A stretch of DNA of 37,000 bases from Peribacillus asahii (GCF_004006295.1 NZ_CP026095.1:288001-325000), one strand, 5' to 3'. Counted from the first letter of the stretch, positions 10,966 through 19,528 are shown. The notes: generated by a model not told the origin, from the sequence alone. Translations and numbers: made by a program.

Positions 10966-11742
10966 TTATTCTTTTACTCCAATCACCCGAATTCGTTTAT
11001 AATCTGCTACCCATTGACCGTCTATATATAAATGTTCTTTTAGATGTTGTTCGACCTTCGTTATGATTATTTCTCTTGTTTCCTTTGTTACCCCTTCAAA
11101 CATTGTGCCGCCAAACATTTCAATCCAATTTCTTAATCCATTCTCGCCGTCCAAAGGAGTTGGTCGGTCGATATGCTGCGCAAAGGTAACTCTAAATCCA
11201 GTCTCCTCCATTAAAGCTGAGTATTCACCGATGCTTGGATAATACCATGGAAACTTCTCAGCTTGTTCTGTCATTCCTAAGCTTGCGAATTGCCTCATGA
11301 TTTCATTTGTAATCGTTTGTACATTACCTTTTCCACCAAACTCTGCCACGAATCTTCCACCTTGTTTTAAGCTATGGAAAATACAATGAAGCGCAGCACT
11401 TGGCTCTTTTATCCAGTGAAGGACAGCGTTAGAAAATACCGCATCAAATTCGTTCTGATAGCTTAAGTTTGTGGCATCTTGTACGCTAAAATCAATATGC
11501 GGATATTTCTCTTTTGCTTGTTGAATCATGTTAGGAGATTGGTCCACCCCTATAATCTCGCATTCTGATTTTAATAGTTTGTTAGCTAAGTCGCCTGTAC
11601 CGCAGCCAAGATCTAGAATTCTTTCTCCTTTTTGGGGAGCTAATAATTCGACTAAATGATTCCCGTACTGAGATATGAAGGCATGTTTGATATCATATAG
11701 ATTGGCATTCCAATGATCGTTTGTTGCTTGCATTTTTCCCAT
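10966..11742 (-). CDS. Class I SAM-dependent methyltransferase
   Basis: About 258 aa. It has the class I methyltransferase fold: motif I ILDLGCGTGDLA near residue 44, the acidic residue ending strand 2 in EIIGVDQSPNMI, VQDATNL, and FDAVFSNAVLHW followed by LKQGGRFVAEFG. The order and the FSNAVLHW motif resemble trans-aconitate 2-methyltransferase-like and other small-molecule methyltransferases, but the substrate cannot be told. The start is taken at ATG 11742, 9 nt after AGGAG. A GTG at 11748 is also possible but only 4 nt from the AGGAG. It is transcribed away from the LysR regulator gene, a common arrangement for a regulator and its target. Confidence 0.85.
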   Translation of the reverse strand: MGKMQATNDHWNANLYDIKHAFISQYGNHLVELLAPQKGERILDLGCGTGDLANKLLKSECEIIGVDQSPNMIQQAKEKYPHIDFSVQDATNLSYQNEFDAVFSNAVLHWIKEPSAALHCIFHSLKQGGRFVAEFGGKGNVQTITNEIMRQFASLGMTEQAEKFPWYYPSIGEYSALMEETGFRVTFAQHIDRPTPLDGENGLRNWIEMFGGTMFEGVTKETREIIITKVEQHLKEHLYIDGQWVADYKRIRVIGVKE

Positions 11743-11829
11743 TTTCACTCGCTCCTATCATGAAATAGTTGTGTTAATGGAATTATACTTGATGGGATAT
11801 ATAATAAAAATTAACAAAAAAGAAAAAAT

Positions 11830-11848
11830 TAATAACAAAATGTTATTA
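11830..11848. promoter_or_regulatory. Putative LysR-type operator
   Basis: The perfect inverted repeat TAATAACAAAATGTTATTA lies in the 121-bp gap between the divergent methyltransferase and LysR genes. It contains ATAA-N7-TTAT and fits the T-N11-A pattern bound by LysR-family proteins. It touches a TATAAT (11847-11852) before the regulator gene, which suits autorepression. Binding is inferred. Confidence 0.5.
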
Positions 11849-11863
11849 TAATAGGGAGTCGTT

Positions 11864-12727
11864 ATGGATATTAAATGGATTAAAACGTTTATAATAGCCG
11901 CACAGTATGAAAACTTTCGTCAAGCGTCAGAAGAATTGTTTGTAACGCAGCCTGCGATTACAAAGCATATAAAAAGATTAGAAGAACAATTAAATAGTCA
12001 GTTGTTTGAAAGAGTCGGTAAACATGTTGCGTTAACAGCGGCAGGGCATCATTTTCTTCCGTATGCAAGGGAGATTCTTGCTCAATATGAACAAGGATTA
12101 GACGAATTCGAAGCGTGGAAACAAGGCTATAAACGTAAATTAAGTATTGCAACGGCACCGCAAATTGCTTCATCGGTATTGCCTTTCTTATTACGCAGTT
12201 TTATGGATCAGTATCCTGATATAGAAGTGTTAATCAATGTATTGAAATCGTATGAAATCGGTGAAGAAGTGAGTGCAGGAAGAGCAGATATAGGATTAAC
12301 AAGAGTTAAACCTATACAAACGAATATTCAGTGCCAGATGATTCATGAAGAACCGGTTATATTAGTGGGGCCTAATGATGTAAGTTTGGATGAAAAGGCG
12401 GGATTACATACGTATCGGTTAATTACGCATAATCATCCTGCCTATTGGAATGACCTGTTGCATGATATTAAGCGATTGTATCCAAATGTTCGAACAATGG
12501 CAGTTAATCAGGTAGAAATCACAAAGAAATTTATCGAACAAGGACTTGGTATTTCTTATTTGCCTCGTTCGATGGTGAAAGAAGAAATAAGTATGGGTAA
12601 ATTGCTAGAAGTAAAAAGTAATCGAATTAGTCCGCCTGCATCAGCTACATATATATTAACAAAAGTAGAAACAAACGAAGCCGCAGCCTTTAGTCAGTTT
12701 TTGGGAGAAGAGATTGTGAATTTTTAA
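11864..12727 (+). CDS. LysR-family transcriptional regulator, CitR-like
   Basis: 287 aa, full length for the family. The N-terminal winged helix-turn-helix spans about residues 1-60 (WIKTFIIAAQYENFRQASEE, then VTQPAITKHIKRLEEQL). The C-terminal substrate-binding domain starts near 90, with RADIGLTRV and a GLGISYLPRSMV segment near the end. The stretch LITHNHPAYWNDLL followed by VRTM and ITKKFIEQGLG resembles B. subtilis CitR as I recall it, the repressor of the minor citrate synthase gene citA. No citA is here; the divergent neighbour is a methyltransferase. AGGGAG precedes the ATG. The ligand is unknown. It converges with the next gene and ends only 6 bp from it. Confidence 0.88.
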   Translation: MDIKWIKTFIIAAQYENFRQASEELFVTQPAITKHIKRLEEQLNSQLFERVGKHVALTAAGHHFLPYAREILAQYEQGLDEFEAWKQGYKRKLSIATAPQIASSVLPFLLRSFMDQYPDIEVLINVLKSYEIGEEVSAGRADIGLTRVKPIQTNIQCQMIHEEPVILVGPNDVSLDEKAGLHTYRLITHNHPAYWNDLLHDIKRLYPNVRTMAVNQVEITKKFIEQGLGISYLPRSMVKEEISMGKLLEVKSNRISPPASATYILTKVETNEAAAFSQFLGEEIVNF

Positions 12728-12733
12728 ATCGCC

Positions 12734-13180
12734 TTAATCCCAAAAATTAAAGAGAAGGTCTCCGATTTTCTCTGGTTTCCAATAAGCAACTTGTTGAAGT
12801 TCGGCATCGTTTAATGAGTGTTCGGTATTAAGTGAAAAAGGTTTACTTAACTCTTCTTTACTGTAAACGGTATAATAAGGGCTAAATTCTTGCGAGAGAA
12901 TAGATTCATTAGTGAATAGGATATAAGAGTCTTTAACCTCTGCAGCAAAGGCGATGATAGGATAGTGAGCATTGAGAAGGATATAAATAAGTCGATTGAA
13001 AACCTTCACTTGAACTTGATAAAAGTTAGTAGCCTCCAGTTGTGTGTGAAAGGATAAAACCGTTCCATTATGATGGAGGAGGACTGAATAACAGATATCT
13101 TTAAATCGTTTTTCCTCAATGCTTGGCGGGGGAACCTCTTTTGCGTTATAGAAACCGGTTATGCCATATAGAAGTTTCAT
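12734..13180 (-). CDS. Hypothetical protein, 148 aa
   Basis: I do not recognise the family. The protein is soluble in appearance, has no signal peptide or membrane segment, and is rich in aromatic residues (a YYTVY run near the middle and FNFWD at the end). A good ribosome binding site (AAAGGTGATTC) and normal codon use support translation. It is monocistronic: a bidirectional terminator separates it from the oxidoreductase gene upstream, and it converges with the LysR gene. No function is proposed. Confidence 0.7.
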   Translation of the reverse strand: MKLLYGITGFYNAKEVPPPSIEEKRFKDICYSVLLHHNGTVLSFHTQLEATNFYQVQVKVFNRLIYILLNAHYPIIAFAAEVKDSYILFTNESILSQEFSPYYTVYSKEELSKPFSLNTEHSLNDAELQQVAYWKPEKIGDLLFNFWD

Positions 13181-13265
13181 TGAATCACCTTTTTTCTGTT
13201 TTTCTCTTATTTTGATTTAATAACCCGCTTAATTTGACTGACATAACTGAATAACAATAAGGGAT

Positions 13266-13306
13266 AAGAAAAAGTCCGATTGATGTTGAAATCGGACTTT
13301 TATTCA
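13266..13306 (-). terminator. Terminator of the molybdopterin oxidoreductase gene
   Basis: AAAGTCCGAT (13271-13280) pairs with ATCGGACTTT (13291-13300), with A- and T-runs on the two sides. On the minus strand the T-run follows the stem just after the oxidoreductase stop codon. It could act in both directions. Confidence 0.85.
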
Positions 13307-13329
13307 ATAAATGAATTATTTTTCAGGAA

Positions 13330-15372
13330 CTATAACACTTTTTCAAGATTGACTCGGCCGGAGAAGAAGACGGCACCGTTCCCCATATCAGCAAGTCGAT
13401 CTGGAGTAAGAGCATTGATGTGCTGCTTCTTATCGGAAGTGTTCTGCCATAATCCTTGGCTAACAAGGACGCCAGCTAGGACATTATCACCGGGAGCCGC
13501 TTTTAAGATACATTCACCGCGCTCGTTCCAGATACGGACCATATCGTCGGTATCGATTCCTAGTTTAAGAGCATCTGCTATGTTCATATGCAGTTTTGGT
13601 TCCTTTTCCATTGAGATATGTTTATCATTATTGGAAAAAGTAGAGTTCAAGAAATTATGATTTGGCGCCGGTATGAATAAAAATGGCAAATCAGAGTCTG
13701 TAACAATGGGAGTATACGTTGGCAGTGGTTCGTATCCATGCTGTTTCATTTGTTCAGAATAGAGTTCAATTTTGCCGCTAGGTGTTCGCAGTTTACCTGG
13801 GAAGAGCGGGCTCATCTTAGCTTTAACAAATTGATTTTCTGAAAGAGATTCATAGGTAATTCCCTCTAGATAAGGGTTATCAGGAAAATCTAATGCCTGA
13901 CGAATCATATCTTCCTCTGAATCTTGAAAAGATGCTTCCTCAAAGCCCATGTTAGCGGCTAACAGTTTGAATAACTCAACATTGGATTTTGACTCACCGT
14001 ATGTTTCTATTACTGGTTTTTGTAATTGTACGTAATTATGCCAGTATGAAGTATAGAAGTCTTCCGTTTCATAAGACGAAGCAGCTGGCAGGACTAGGTC
14101 AGCATACATGGCTGTTTCGGTTAAAAATAAATCATGGACAACGGTAAATAAATCTTCGCGCATCAACCCTTGCTGAACCTTATTCGCATTGGGGGCCACA
14201 AGGACCGGGTTGGAATTGTAAACAAATAAAGAGCGAATAGGTTTTTCTTTTGTTAAAAGGGCCTGTCCAATTTGGTTCATATTAACGACACGTGTTTTCT
14301 TATTTTGTAATAAGTCAGGCCGCTGCAGGGCATTCGTGTTAAATGCCAGGTAACCGGAGTTTCCTTTCGTAGCACCGCCGCCCTTTACGACCCATTGACC
14401 GGTAAGAGCAGGAAGACAGGCGATTGTTCGTACAGCCATTCCGCCATTATCATGATGCTGCAAGCCGTTACCGATTCGAATGAATGATGGAGTGGTGCTG
14501 CCGTACATACGAGCTAATGTATAAAGATCATCAATGGAAACACCAGTAATAGCTGAGACTGTAGCCGGGTCATATTGGCGGACATGTTCGCGTAGTTCAG
14601 CAGAGCCCACCGTATATTCATCGAGAAAGGACTGATTGATTAGATTCTCAGCGTATAAAATATGCATGAGGCCGAGGGCTAGGGCGCTATCTGTACCAGG
14701 CAGAATAGGAATAAACCAATCGGCCCATTTTCCAGTCTGATTTTTATGCACATCAATAACCACAACTTTTGCACCGTTTTTTCTAGCCTGCTGGGCAATT
14801 GTCACTTGATGCATATTTGTACTTACAGCATTGATTCCCCACATGATAAAAAGCTTCGTCTGAATGGTTTCTTCGGGGTCAACGCCGAAAGAGCCGCCCA
14901 TCGTATAGCTGTAGCCAGTTGCACCAGCTGCGTTGCAAATGGAGCGCTCAAGCCTGCTAGCGCCGAGCTTGTGAAAGAAGCGCCGATCCATTCCTTCTGC
15001 ACTAAGATTTCCCATATTCCCATAAAAACTGTAGGGCAGAATGCTTTCGGGCCCATGTTGATTAATCAAGGTTTTCCATTTGGAGGTGATAGTATCAATG
15101 GCCTCTTCCCAACTGATTGGAACGAATTTTCCTTCTCCTTTCGCACCAATCCGCTTTAATGGTTGTGACAGACGCTTGGAATCATATATGCGAGCTGTCA
15201 TATTCCGAACTTTATTGCAAATATTCCCTTTAGTAACTGGATGGGTAGAATCCCCCTCGACTTTAATGATTTTCCCGTCTTTCTTATGAAGCAGCAGACC
15301 ACATTGATCGGGACAATCAAGCGAGCAAACGGAGGGGAAGACCCCATCTAGTTGATTGATATAGGATTGCAG
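13330..15372 (-). CDS. yyaE: Molybdopterin oxidoreductase, YyaE-like, CTG start
   Basis: 680 aa when read from the CTG at 15372; the first ATG (15201) would remove 57 residues. The extension is clearly part of the protein: it encodes VCSLDCPDQCG and GNICNK, the four-Cys 4Fe-4S motif of the DMSO-reductase/formate-dehydrogenase family, followed by the Mo/W-bis-MGD domains (NGLQHHDNGG, TETAMYADLVLPAA) and a C-terminal molydopterin-dinucleotide-binding domain (LFIPAPNHNFLNSTF). A stop lies 6 codons before the CTG, and no ATG, GTG or TTG occurs between, but GGGAGAGG stands 6 nt before the CTG. No signal peptide is seen, so it should be cytoplasmic. It resembles B. subtilis YyaE, whose substrate is not known to me. 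No partner subunit is adjacent. Confidence 0.9.
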   Translation of the reverse strand: MQSYINQLDGVFPSVCSLDCPDQCGLLLHKKDGKIIKVEGDSTHPVTKGNICNKVRNMTARIYDSKRLSQPLKRIGAKGEGKFVPISWEEAIDTITSKWKTLINQHGPESILPYSFYGNMGNLSAEGMDRRFFHKLGASRLERSICNAAGATGYSYTMGGSFGVDPEETIQTKLFIMWGINAVSTNMHQVTIAQQARKNGAKVVVIDVHKNQTGKWADWFIPILPGTDSALALGLMHILYAENLINQSFLDEYTVGSAELREHVRQYDPATVSAITGVSIDDLYTLARMYGSTTPSFIRIGNGLQHHDNGGMAVRTIACLPALTGQWVVKGGGATKGNSGYLAFNTNALQRPDLLQNKKTRVVNMNQIGQALLTKEKPIRSLFVYNSNPVLVAPNANKVQQGLMREDLFTVVHDLFLTETAMYADLVLPAASSYETEDFYTSYWHNYVQLQKPVIETYGESKSNVELFKLLAANMGFEEASFQDSEEDMIRQALDFPDNPYLEGITYESLSENQFVKAKMSPLFPGKLRTPSGKIELYSEQMKQHGYEPLPTYTPIVTDSDLPFLFIPAPNHNFLNSTFSNNDKHISMEKEPKLHMNIADALKLGIDTDDMVRIWNERGECILKAAPGDNVLAGVLVSQGLWQNTSDKKQHINALTPDRLADMGNGAVFFSGRVNLEKVL

Positions 15373-15662
15373 GGTGTACCTCTCCCTTCATAATAAAACA
15401 AAATAGTATTTATTTTATTCTACCAGGAATACTAGTGAATTGCTAAAGGGAAGAAAATAGCCTTTAGGTGTATTTATTGGGTGTACACTATTCATACATT
15501 ACAGGTTAGGGTTCACAATCATAACTCTATTGTACAGGATATAGTGAATGTAGTATTTGTTATAGGTGAAAAGAGTTAGTTTTTTAATGGTTTATTCTGC
15601 CCTTTGGGTGAAATTTGAAGTAGAATAGAGAAGAATATTCCAAACACATGGGGGAACAGATA

Positions 15663-16325
15663 ATGATTTACCAGGTAAGATTAATGAAAGGTTTGTTTAC
15701 GCCAGAAAGAAGTCGATATAAGTTGCAAGATGCAGAAGCAGTGACACATATCGGAAGAAATATTGTAATTCTATATGTCGCTAGTCTTCTTCTTTTTTGC
15801 TTATATGGATTTCTTGGAATTGGCTCAGAATCGTTTTCGAAAGAGCTCGTTGGGGTAGGTGAAAGTGAATTTGAAATGGGCAAGCTGCTTATTCTAGCAG
15901 GAAATGCTGTAGCAGGACTTCTTTATCCAACGATTTATTTGTTTCTCATTGCTCTATTTGTATGGGCTTTAACAGATATTGCGTATTTAAAAATTTTAAT
16001 TGTCCAAATGATTATATTTATTGTGCAATTGTTAGAAAAAGTACTTCTCCTTCCTTTTTTTGTTTATATGGATATTAATCATGATGCAAATCCTTTCTCT
16101 TTAGGAGTAATCAGTCAGTATCTAGTTTCACAAGAATATGTTATTCATTTGTTTAGTGAAATTACAATTTTTCAAGTGCTTGTGATTGCCATACAGTATT
16201 ATTATCTGAAAAAAATGACGGAGCGAAATACATATGCCTTGCTGGCGGTTATTGTTTTAAGCTATATAGCAATTTGGCTTTTGAATGCATTATTGGCCTA
16301 TGTAAAAGTGAGCGTATTTGTTTGA
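15663..16325 (+). CDS. Yip1-like integral membrane protein (YknW-like)
   Basis: 220 aa with about five hydrophobic segments (near residues 36-58, 80-108, 111-135, 170-185 and 195-218). The layout, a short cytoplasmic N-terminus followed by five helices, and the next gene being an efflux adaptor, fit the Yip1/YknW group. In B. subtilis YknW works with the YknXYZ efflux complex. The start is the ATG at 15663, 6 nt after TGGGGGAAC; the upstream in-frame ATG at 15648 overlaps that ribosome binding site. It is followed by the adaptor gene after 14 nt. Family assignment rests on topology and context more than on motifs. Confidence 0.72.
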   Translation: MIYQVRLMKGLFTPERSRYKLQDAEAVTHIGRNIVILYVASLLLFCLYGFLGIGSESFSKELVGVGESEFEMGKLLILAGNAVAGLLYPTIYLFLIALFVWALTDIAYLKILIVQMIIFIVQLLEKVLLLPFFVYMDINHDANPFSLGVISQYLVSQEYVIHLFSEITIFQVLVIAIQYYYLKKMTERNTYALLAVIVLSYIAIWLLNALLAYVKVSVFV

Positions 16326-16339
16326 GGGGATGAAGAAAG

Positions 16340-17587
16340 ATGAAACGATGGAAAGTACTTTCAGCTGTAGTAGTTTCAGGTGCGTTACTGGCAACGAACC
16401 TCTATTTAATTACAAAAGAGGACAGTAAAGTATCGCGTTCGATTTTTGTGGAAGATTGGACAAAAGTTAAGGCCGCAACCGTAACGGAAACGTTTGAGAC
16501 GAAGGGGGTTACAATCCCTGCTGAGGAATATGAAGTGTACTTTGATGAATCGGGTAAAGAGTTTCAACGATTTCTTGTGAAAGAGGGGGAAGAAGTAACG
16601 GCGGGTACACCTTTATTTGAATACGAAGTAAAGGATTTAGAGAAAAATAAAGGGGAAGTTGAGCGGGAAATTACTGAGATAACTGGTGCGATAACGGAAA
16701 TAGAGGCATATATTAAGAAGTTAACGGATTACAAAACGCAAGTTCCTACTGCTTCAACGGTTTCGGAAATTGTGCAAGATGGTGTAAGTTTGGATCGCAA
16801 TGCTTCTTCTGATTTAATTATTAGCACACTTGAACAAGAAATTTATAAACAAGAATTAGAAAAAAGTAAATTAGAAGAGAGAAAGACAAGGCTGGATTCA
16901 CAATTAACAGCGATGAATGAACTCAGCGGGCCGCTTACGATTGATGCAGAAGTGGATGGGGTTGTGAAACAGATTAATCAATCACTTAACAATCCAGTGG
17001 TGACTATTGCCTCTACTCAACAAGCTGTAAAAGGTGTTCTTTCGGAGTCGCAGTTACACAAAACAGCAGTTGGGATGCCAGTTAAAATTACATCTCCGCG
17101 TTTAGAGAAAGGGATTAATGGTACAGTTGGACGTGTGGAAAACTATCCAGCGTCAGAACCTTCTCTTAATCAAAAATCGATGTTTCCGTTTCAAGTCGTA
17201 ATGGAAGCGGATGAAGAAGGAATATCGTCGCTAGCCCTCGGTTCAAAGGTAGATATGACGGTCGTTACAAATGAAGCGGTAGATGTTCCGACGATTCCGG
17301 AGAAAACGGTGTATGGAAAGGACGACCTCTTTGTATTTAAGTTAACAAACAATGGATATGTGAATAAACAATATGTTACAGCGGGATTAAGAGCGAATCA
17401 AAAGCTTGAGATTACTTCTGGTCCAGCAGAAGGAGAGATGGTGCTTATTACACCAAGGGCAATTCCGAAAAATCATTCAATGTTTATTACTCCAATTCAA
17501 ACAGAAAAGGTAAACTTAGATACGTATAACACGTTTTCAACTCGTGAGAAATGGCGTTATTTCTTAGTTGGGTTACTGGAGAAATAG
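16340..17587 (+). CDS. Efflux periplasmic adaptor-like protein (YknX/HlyD type)
   Basis: 415 aa. An N-terminal membrane anchor (about residues 5-22) precedes an extracytoplasmic region. A lipoyl-like/biotinyl half (EEYEVYFDESGK, then VKEGEEVTAGTPLFEYEV) leads into a coiled coil at about 92-200. The second lipoyl half (DAEVDGVVKQINQS), a beta-barrel domain and a C-terminal membrane-proximal domain follow. This is the membrane-fusion-protein plan of YknX and HlyD. GGGG precedes its ATG. It forms a two-gene unit with the Yip1-like gene. The ABC ATPase and permease expected next (yknY, yknZ) are absent; a terminator follows. It may serve a transporter encoded elsewhere. Confidence 0.85.
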   Translation: MKRWKVLSAVVVSGALLATNLYLITKEDSKVSRSIFVEDWTKVKAATVTETFETKGVTIPAEEYEVYFDESGKEFQRFLVKEGEEVTAGTPLFEYEVKDLEKNKGEVEREITEITGAITEIEAYIKKLTDYKTQVPTASTVSEIVQDGVSLDRNASSDLIISTLEQEIYKQELEKSKLEERKTRLDSQLTAMNELSGPLTIDAEVDGVVKQINQSLNNPVVTIASTQQAVKGVLSESQLHKTAVGMPVKITSPRLEKGINGTVGRVENYPASEPSLNQKSMFPFQVVMEADEEGISSLALGSKVDMTVVTNEAVDVPTIPEKTVYGKDDLFVFKLTNNGYVNKQYVTAGLRANQKLEITSGPAEGEMVLITPRAIPKNHSMFITPIQTEKVNLDTYNTFSTREKWRYFLVGLLEK

Positions 17588-17600
17588 TTTTAATTTACTG

Positions 17601-17629
17601 AAGGGTCTTCCATAGTGAAGTCCTTTTTT
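17601..17629 (+). terminator. Terminator after the adaptor gene
   Basis: AAGGGTCTTC pairs with GAAGTCCTT (one small internal mismatch) around CATAGT, followed by T6. It confirms that the Yip1-adaptor pair is the whole unit. Confidence 0.8.
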
Positions 17630-17782
17630 GTTTTCTGAATAAATGTTTTATTCAGAAAATTATTTATATTAATATAATTATAAAAATTCTATTGCAAATA
17701 AATAACATAGATAGAAAGCGGTTAAATCCAGAATAAAAGAGACTTCATCCAGAGAAAATAACTATTGAGATATAAAAAAACG

Positions 17783-17811
17783 TTTACACATTTATGATTT
17801 TGAGATAGTAT
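17783..17811 (+). promoter_or_regulatory. Putative SigA promoter of the symporter gene
   Basis: TTTACA (17783-17788) and TAGTAT (17806-17811), with the optimal 17-bp spacer, just upstream of the c-di-AMP aptamer. It would start transcription around 17818. Confidence 0.6.
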
Positions 17812-17821
17812 GAATTGAGGG

Positions 17822-17962
17822 TGTTATTTCGCTGAATCTTTTTAGAGCGGGGGACCCGAATTTGCAGAACTTTCTGCTAGGGGTGAATTCAGAAATGAAA
17901 GGGCAATTTGTTTCCAAATCCTAACCCGACAGCTAACCTCGTAAGCGACTTAAAGGAAACAA
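17822..17962 (+). promoter_or_regulatory. c-di-AMP riboswitch (ydaO/yuaA type)
   Basis: The conserved ydaO blocks are present in order: TTTCGCTGAATCTTT, AGAGCGGGGGACCC, GGGGTGAAT, AGGGCAA, then AACCCG and ACAGCTAACCTCGTAAGCG, and AAGGAAAC, which pairs back to the start. A variable hairpin with GCAGAA/TTCTGC arms sits between the first blocks, as in other members. Members of this class bind cyclic di-AMP and usually switch expression off when it is high. Two terminators follow before the symporter start codon, so transcription attenuation is the likely mechanism. Confidence 0.92.
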
Positions 17963-17981
17963 TATGTGAATCTTTGTGATA

Positions 17982-18005
17982 AAGGCACGGGTTGTGTCTT
18001 TTTTT
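17982..18005 (+). terminator. Riboswitch expression-platform terminator 1
   Basis: AAGGCAC (17982-17988) pairs with GTGTCTT (17994-18000) around GGGTT and is followed by T5. It lies 20 nt after the aptamer. Confidence 0.75.
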
Positions 18006-18010
18006 GGTCA

Positions 18011-18050
18011 AAAGAAAGTTCTTTTTAGCTGCAAAAAAGGCTTTCTTTTT
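18011..18050 (+). terminator. Second terminator before the symporter gene
   Basis: AAAGAAAG (18011-18018) pairs with CTTTCTTT (18041-18048), with an inner CTTTTT/AAAAAAG stem, followed by a T-run. It gives a second stop directly after the first. Confidence 0.65.
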
Positions 18051-18121
18051 ATCAACAATTTTGTTTCCTTTACCGAAACAACTGTTTTTTTACAAAAACT
18101 ATCATGAAAGGTGAGGGATGT

Positions 18122-19384
18122 ATGAAAAAATTCAAATTAAGTTTAGCTAGCCAGATTTTCATTGGTTTACTGATTGGTGTGGTTGTAGGGGCTATTTTTT
18201 ATGGTAATACAACTGCTCAAGAATATTTGCAGCCAATCGGAGATATCTTTCTACGTCTGATTAAAATGATTGTTGTACCGATTGTTGTGGCAAGTATTGT
18301 TGTTGCTGTTGCAGGTGTCGGTGATTTGAAAGCTGTAGGTAAAATTGGTGGTAAAGCAATCCTTTACTTTGAAATCGTTACCACGATTGCGATTATCGTT
18401 GGAATTATAGCAGCGAATGTTCTTCAGCCTGGTGCTGGTGTGAATATGGATAAATTAGAACAAACTGACATTTCGAGTTATGTAGATACAGCAGAGCATA
18501 AGGAAGAAGCGGGTTTTATTGAGACGATCGTCCATATTGTCCCAACTAATCCAATTGCAGCTATTGTAAATGGTGATATGCTTGCCATTATTTTCTTCTC
18601 GCTTATGCTAGGGCTTGGAATCGCAGCTATTGGAGATAAAGGAAAGCCGGTTCTGCAATTCTTCAACGGAGTAGCAGAGGCGATGTTCTATGTTACGAAT
18701 ATGATTATGAAATTTGCTCCATTCGGTGTATTTGCATTAATTGGGGTAACAGTGTCTAAGTTTGGTTTGGCCTCCCTGATTCCATTAGGGAAGTTAGCTC
18801 TTTCTGTATATGGAACGATGATTTTCTTTGTTCTAGTTGTATTAGGGCTTATCGCAAAATTAGCTGGCTTTAGTATTTTTAAACTGATTAAAATCTTAAA
18901 AGAAGAATTGATTTTAGCTTTCTCAACAGCGAGCTCTGAAGCGGTTCTTCCAAGAATTATGGACAAAATGGAAAAAACAGGTTGTCCGAAACATATCGCT
19001 TCTTTCGTTATCCCGACAGGTTACTCATTTAACCTTGATGGATCAACCTTATATCAGGCATTAGCAGCCATCTTTATTGCGCAAATGTACGGTATTGATA
19101 TGAGTATTATGGATCAAGTTACATTAATGCTTGTGTTAATGGTTACATCGAAAGGGATTGCTGGAGTTCCAGGCGTATCATTTGTTGTATTATTAGCGAC
19201 ACTTGGAACTGTTGGAATCCCAGTTGAAGGTTTAGCGTTTATTGCGGGTATTGACCGTATTCTAGATATGGGACGTACAGTTGTAAACGTAATCGGAAAT
19301 TCGCTAGCAGCAATTGTTATTTCTAAATGGGAAGGGCAATTTAACCCTTCAGCAGCAGATGAACAAGTGAAGCAAGTGTCATAA
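18122..19384 (+). CDS. gltT: Glutamate/aspartate:cation symporter (DAACS family)
   Basis: 421 aa, near the length of B. subtilis GltT. It is an integral membrane carrier of the dicarboxylate/amino acid:cation symporter family. Visible are the HP1 serine-rich motif STASSEAVLP, the TM7 motif SFNLDGSTLYQALAAIF (NLDGS in place of the commoner NMDGT), the HP2 region SKGIAGVPGVSF, and the TM8 segment GIDRILDMGRTVVNVIGN with the substrate-binding Asp, Arg and Asn. These support glutamate or aspartate as substrate, with C4-dicarboxylates less likely. The start is ATG 18122 after AAAGGTGAGG; an in-frame ATG at 18104 is upstream of that site. It is controlled by the c-di-AMP riboswitch and is monocistronic. 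The symbol is by analogy; GltP and GltT cannot be separated here. Confidence 0.9.
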   Translation: MKKFKLSLASQIFIGLLIGVVVGAIFYGNTTAQEYLQPIGDIFLRLIKMIVVPIVVASIVVAVAGVGDLKAVGKIGGKAILYFEIVTTIAIIVGIIAANVLQPGAGVNMDKLEQTDISSYVDTAEHKEEAGFIETIVHIVPTNPIAAIVNGDMLAIIFFSLMLGLGIAAIGDKGKPVLQFFNGVAEAMFYVTNMIMKFAPFGVFALIGVTVSKFGLASLIPLGKLALSVYGTMIFFVLVVLGLIAKLAGFSIFKLIKILKEELILAFSTASSEAVLPRIMDKMEKTGCPKHIASFVIPTGYSFNLDGSTLYQALAAIFIAQMYGIDMSIMDQVTLMLVLMVTSKGIAGVPGVSFVVLLATLGTVGIPVEGLAFIAGIDRILDMGRTVVNVIGNSLAAIVISKWEGQFNPSAADEQVKQVS

Positions 19385-19392
19385 TGATATAA

Positions 19393-19427
19393 AATCCAGA
19401 GCGGTGATGCTGCTCTGGATTTTTTTA
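19393..19427 (+). terminator. Terminator after the symporter gene
   Basis: AATCCAGAGC (19393-19402) pairs with GCTCTGGATT (19412-19421), followed by a T-run. Confidence 0.92.
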
Positions 19428-19528
19428 TAGCTATATCTTTACAGAGAAGACTTGTTTGACAAAAAAGAAGGAAGGTTACTAAGATAAAAATATACATACA
19501 TAAGTCGGTATATAGAGGGGGAGAATAG

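Noticed and set aside
13280..13660. 126-aa plus-strand ORF
   Set aside because: It begins within the terminator and runs antisense to the conserved C-terminal domain of the molybdopterin oxidoreductase.
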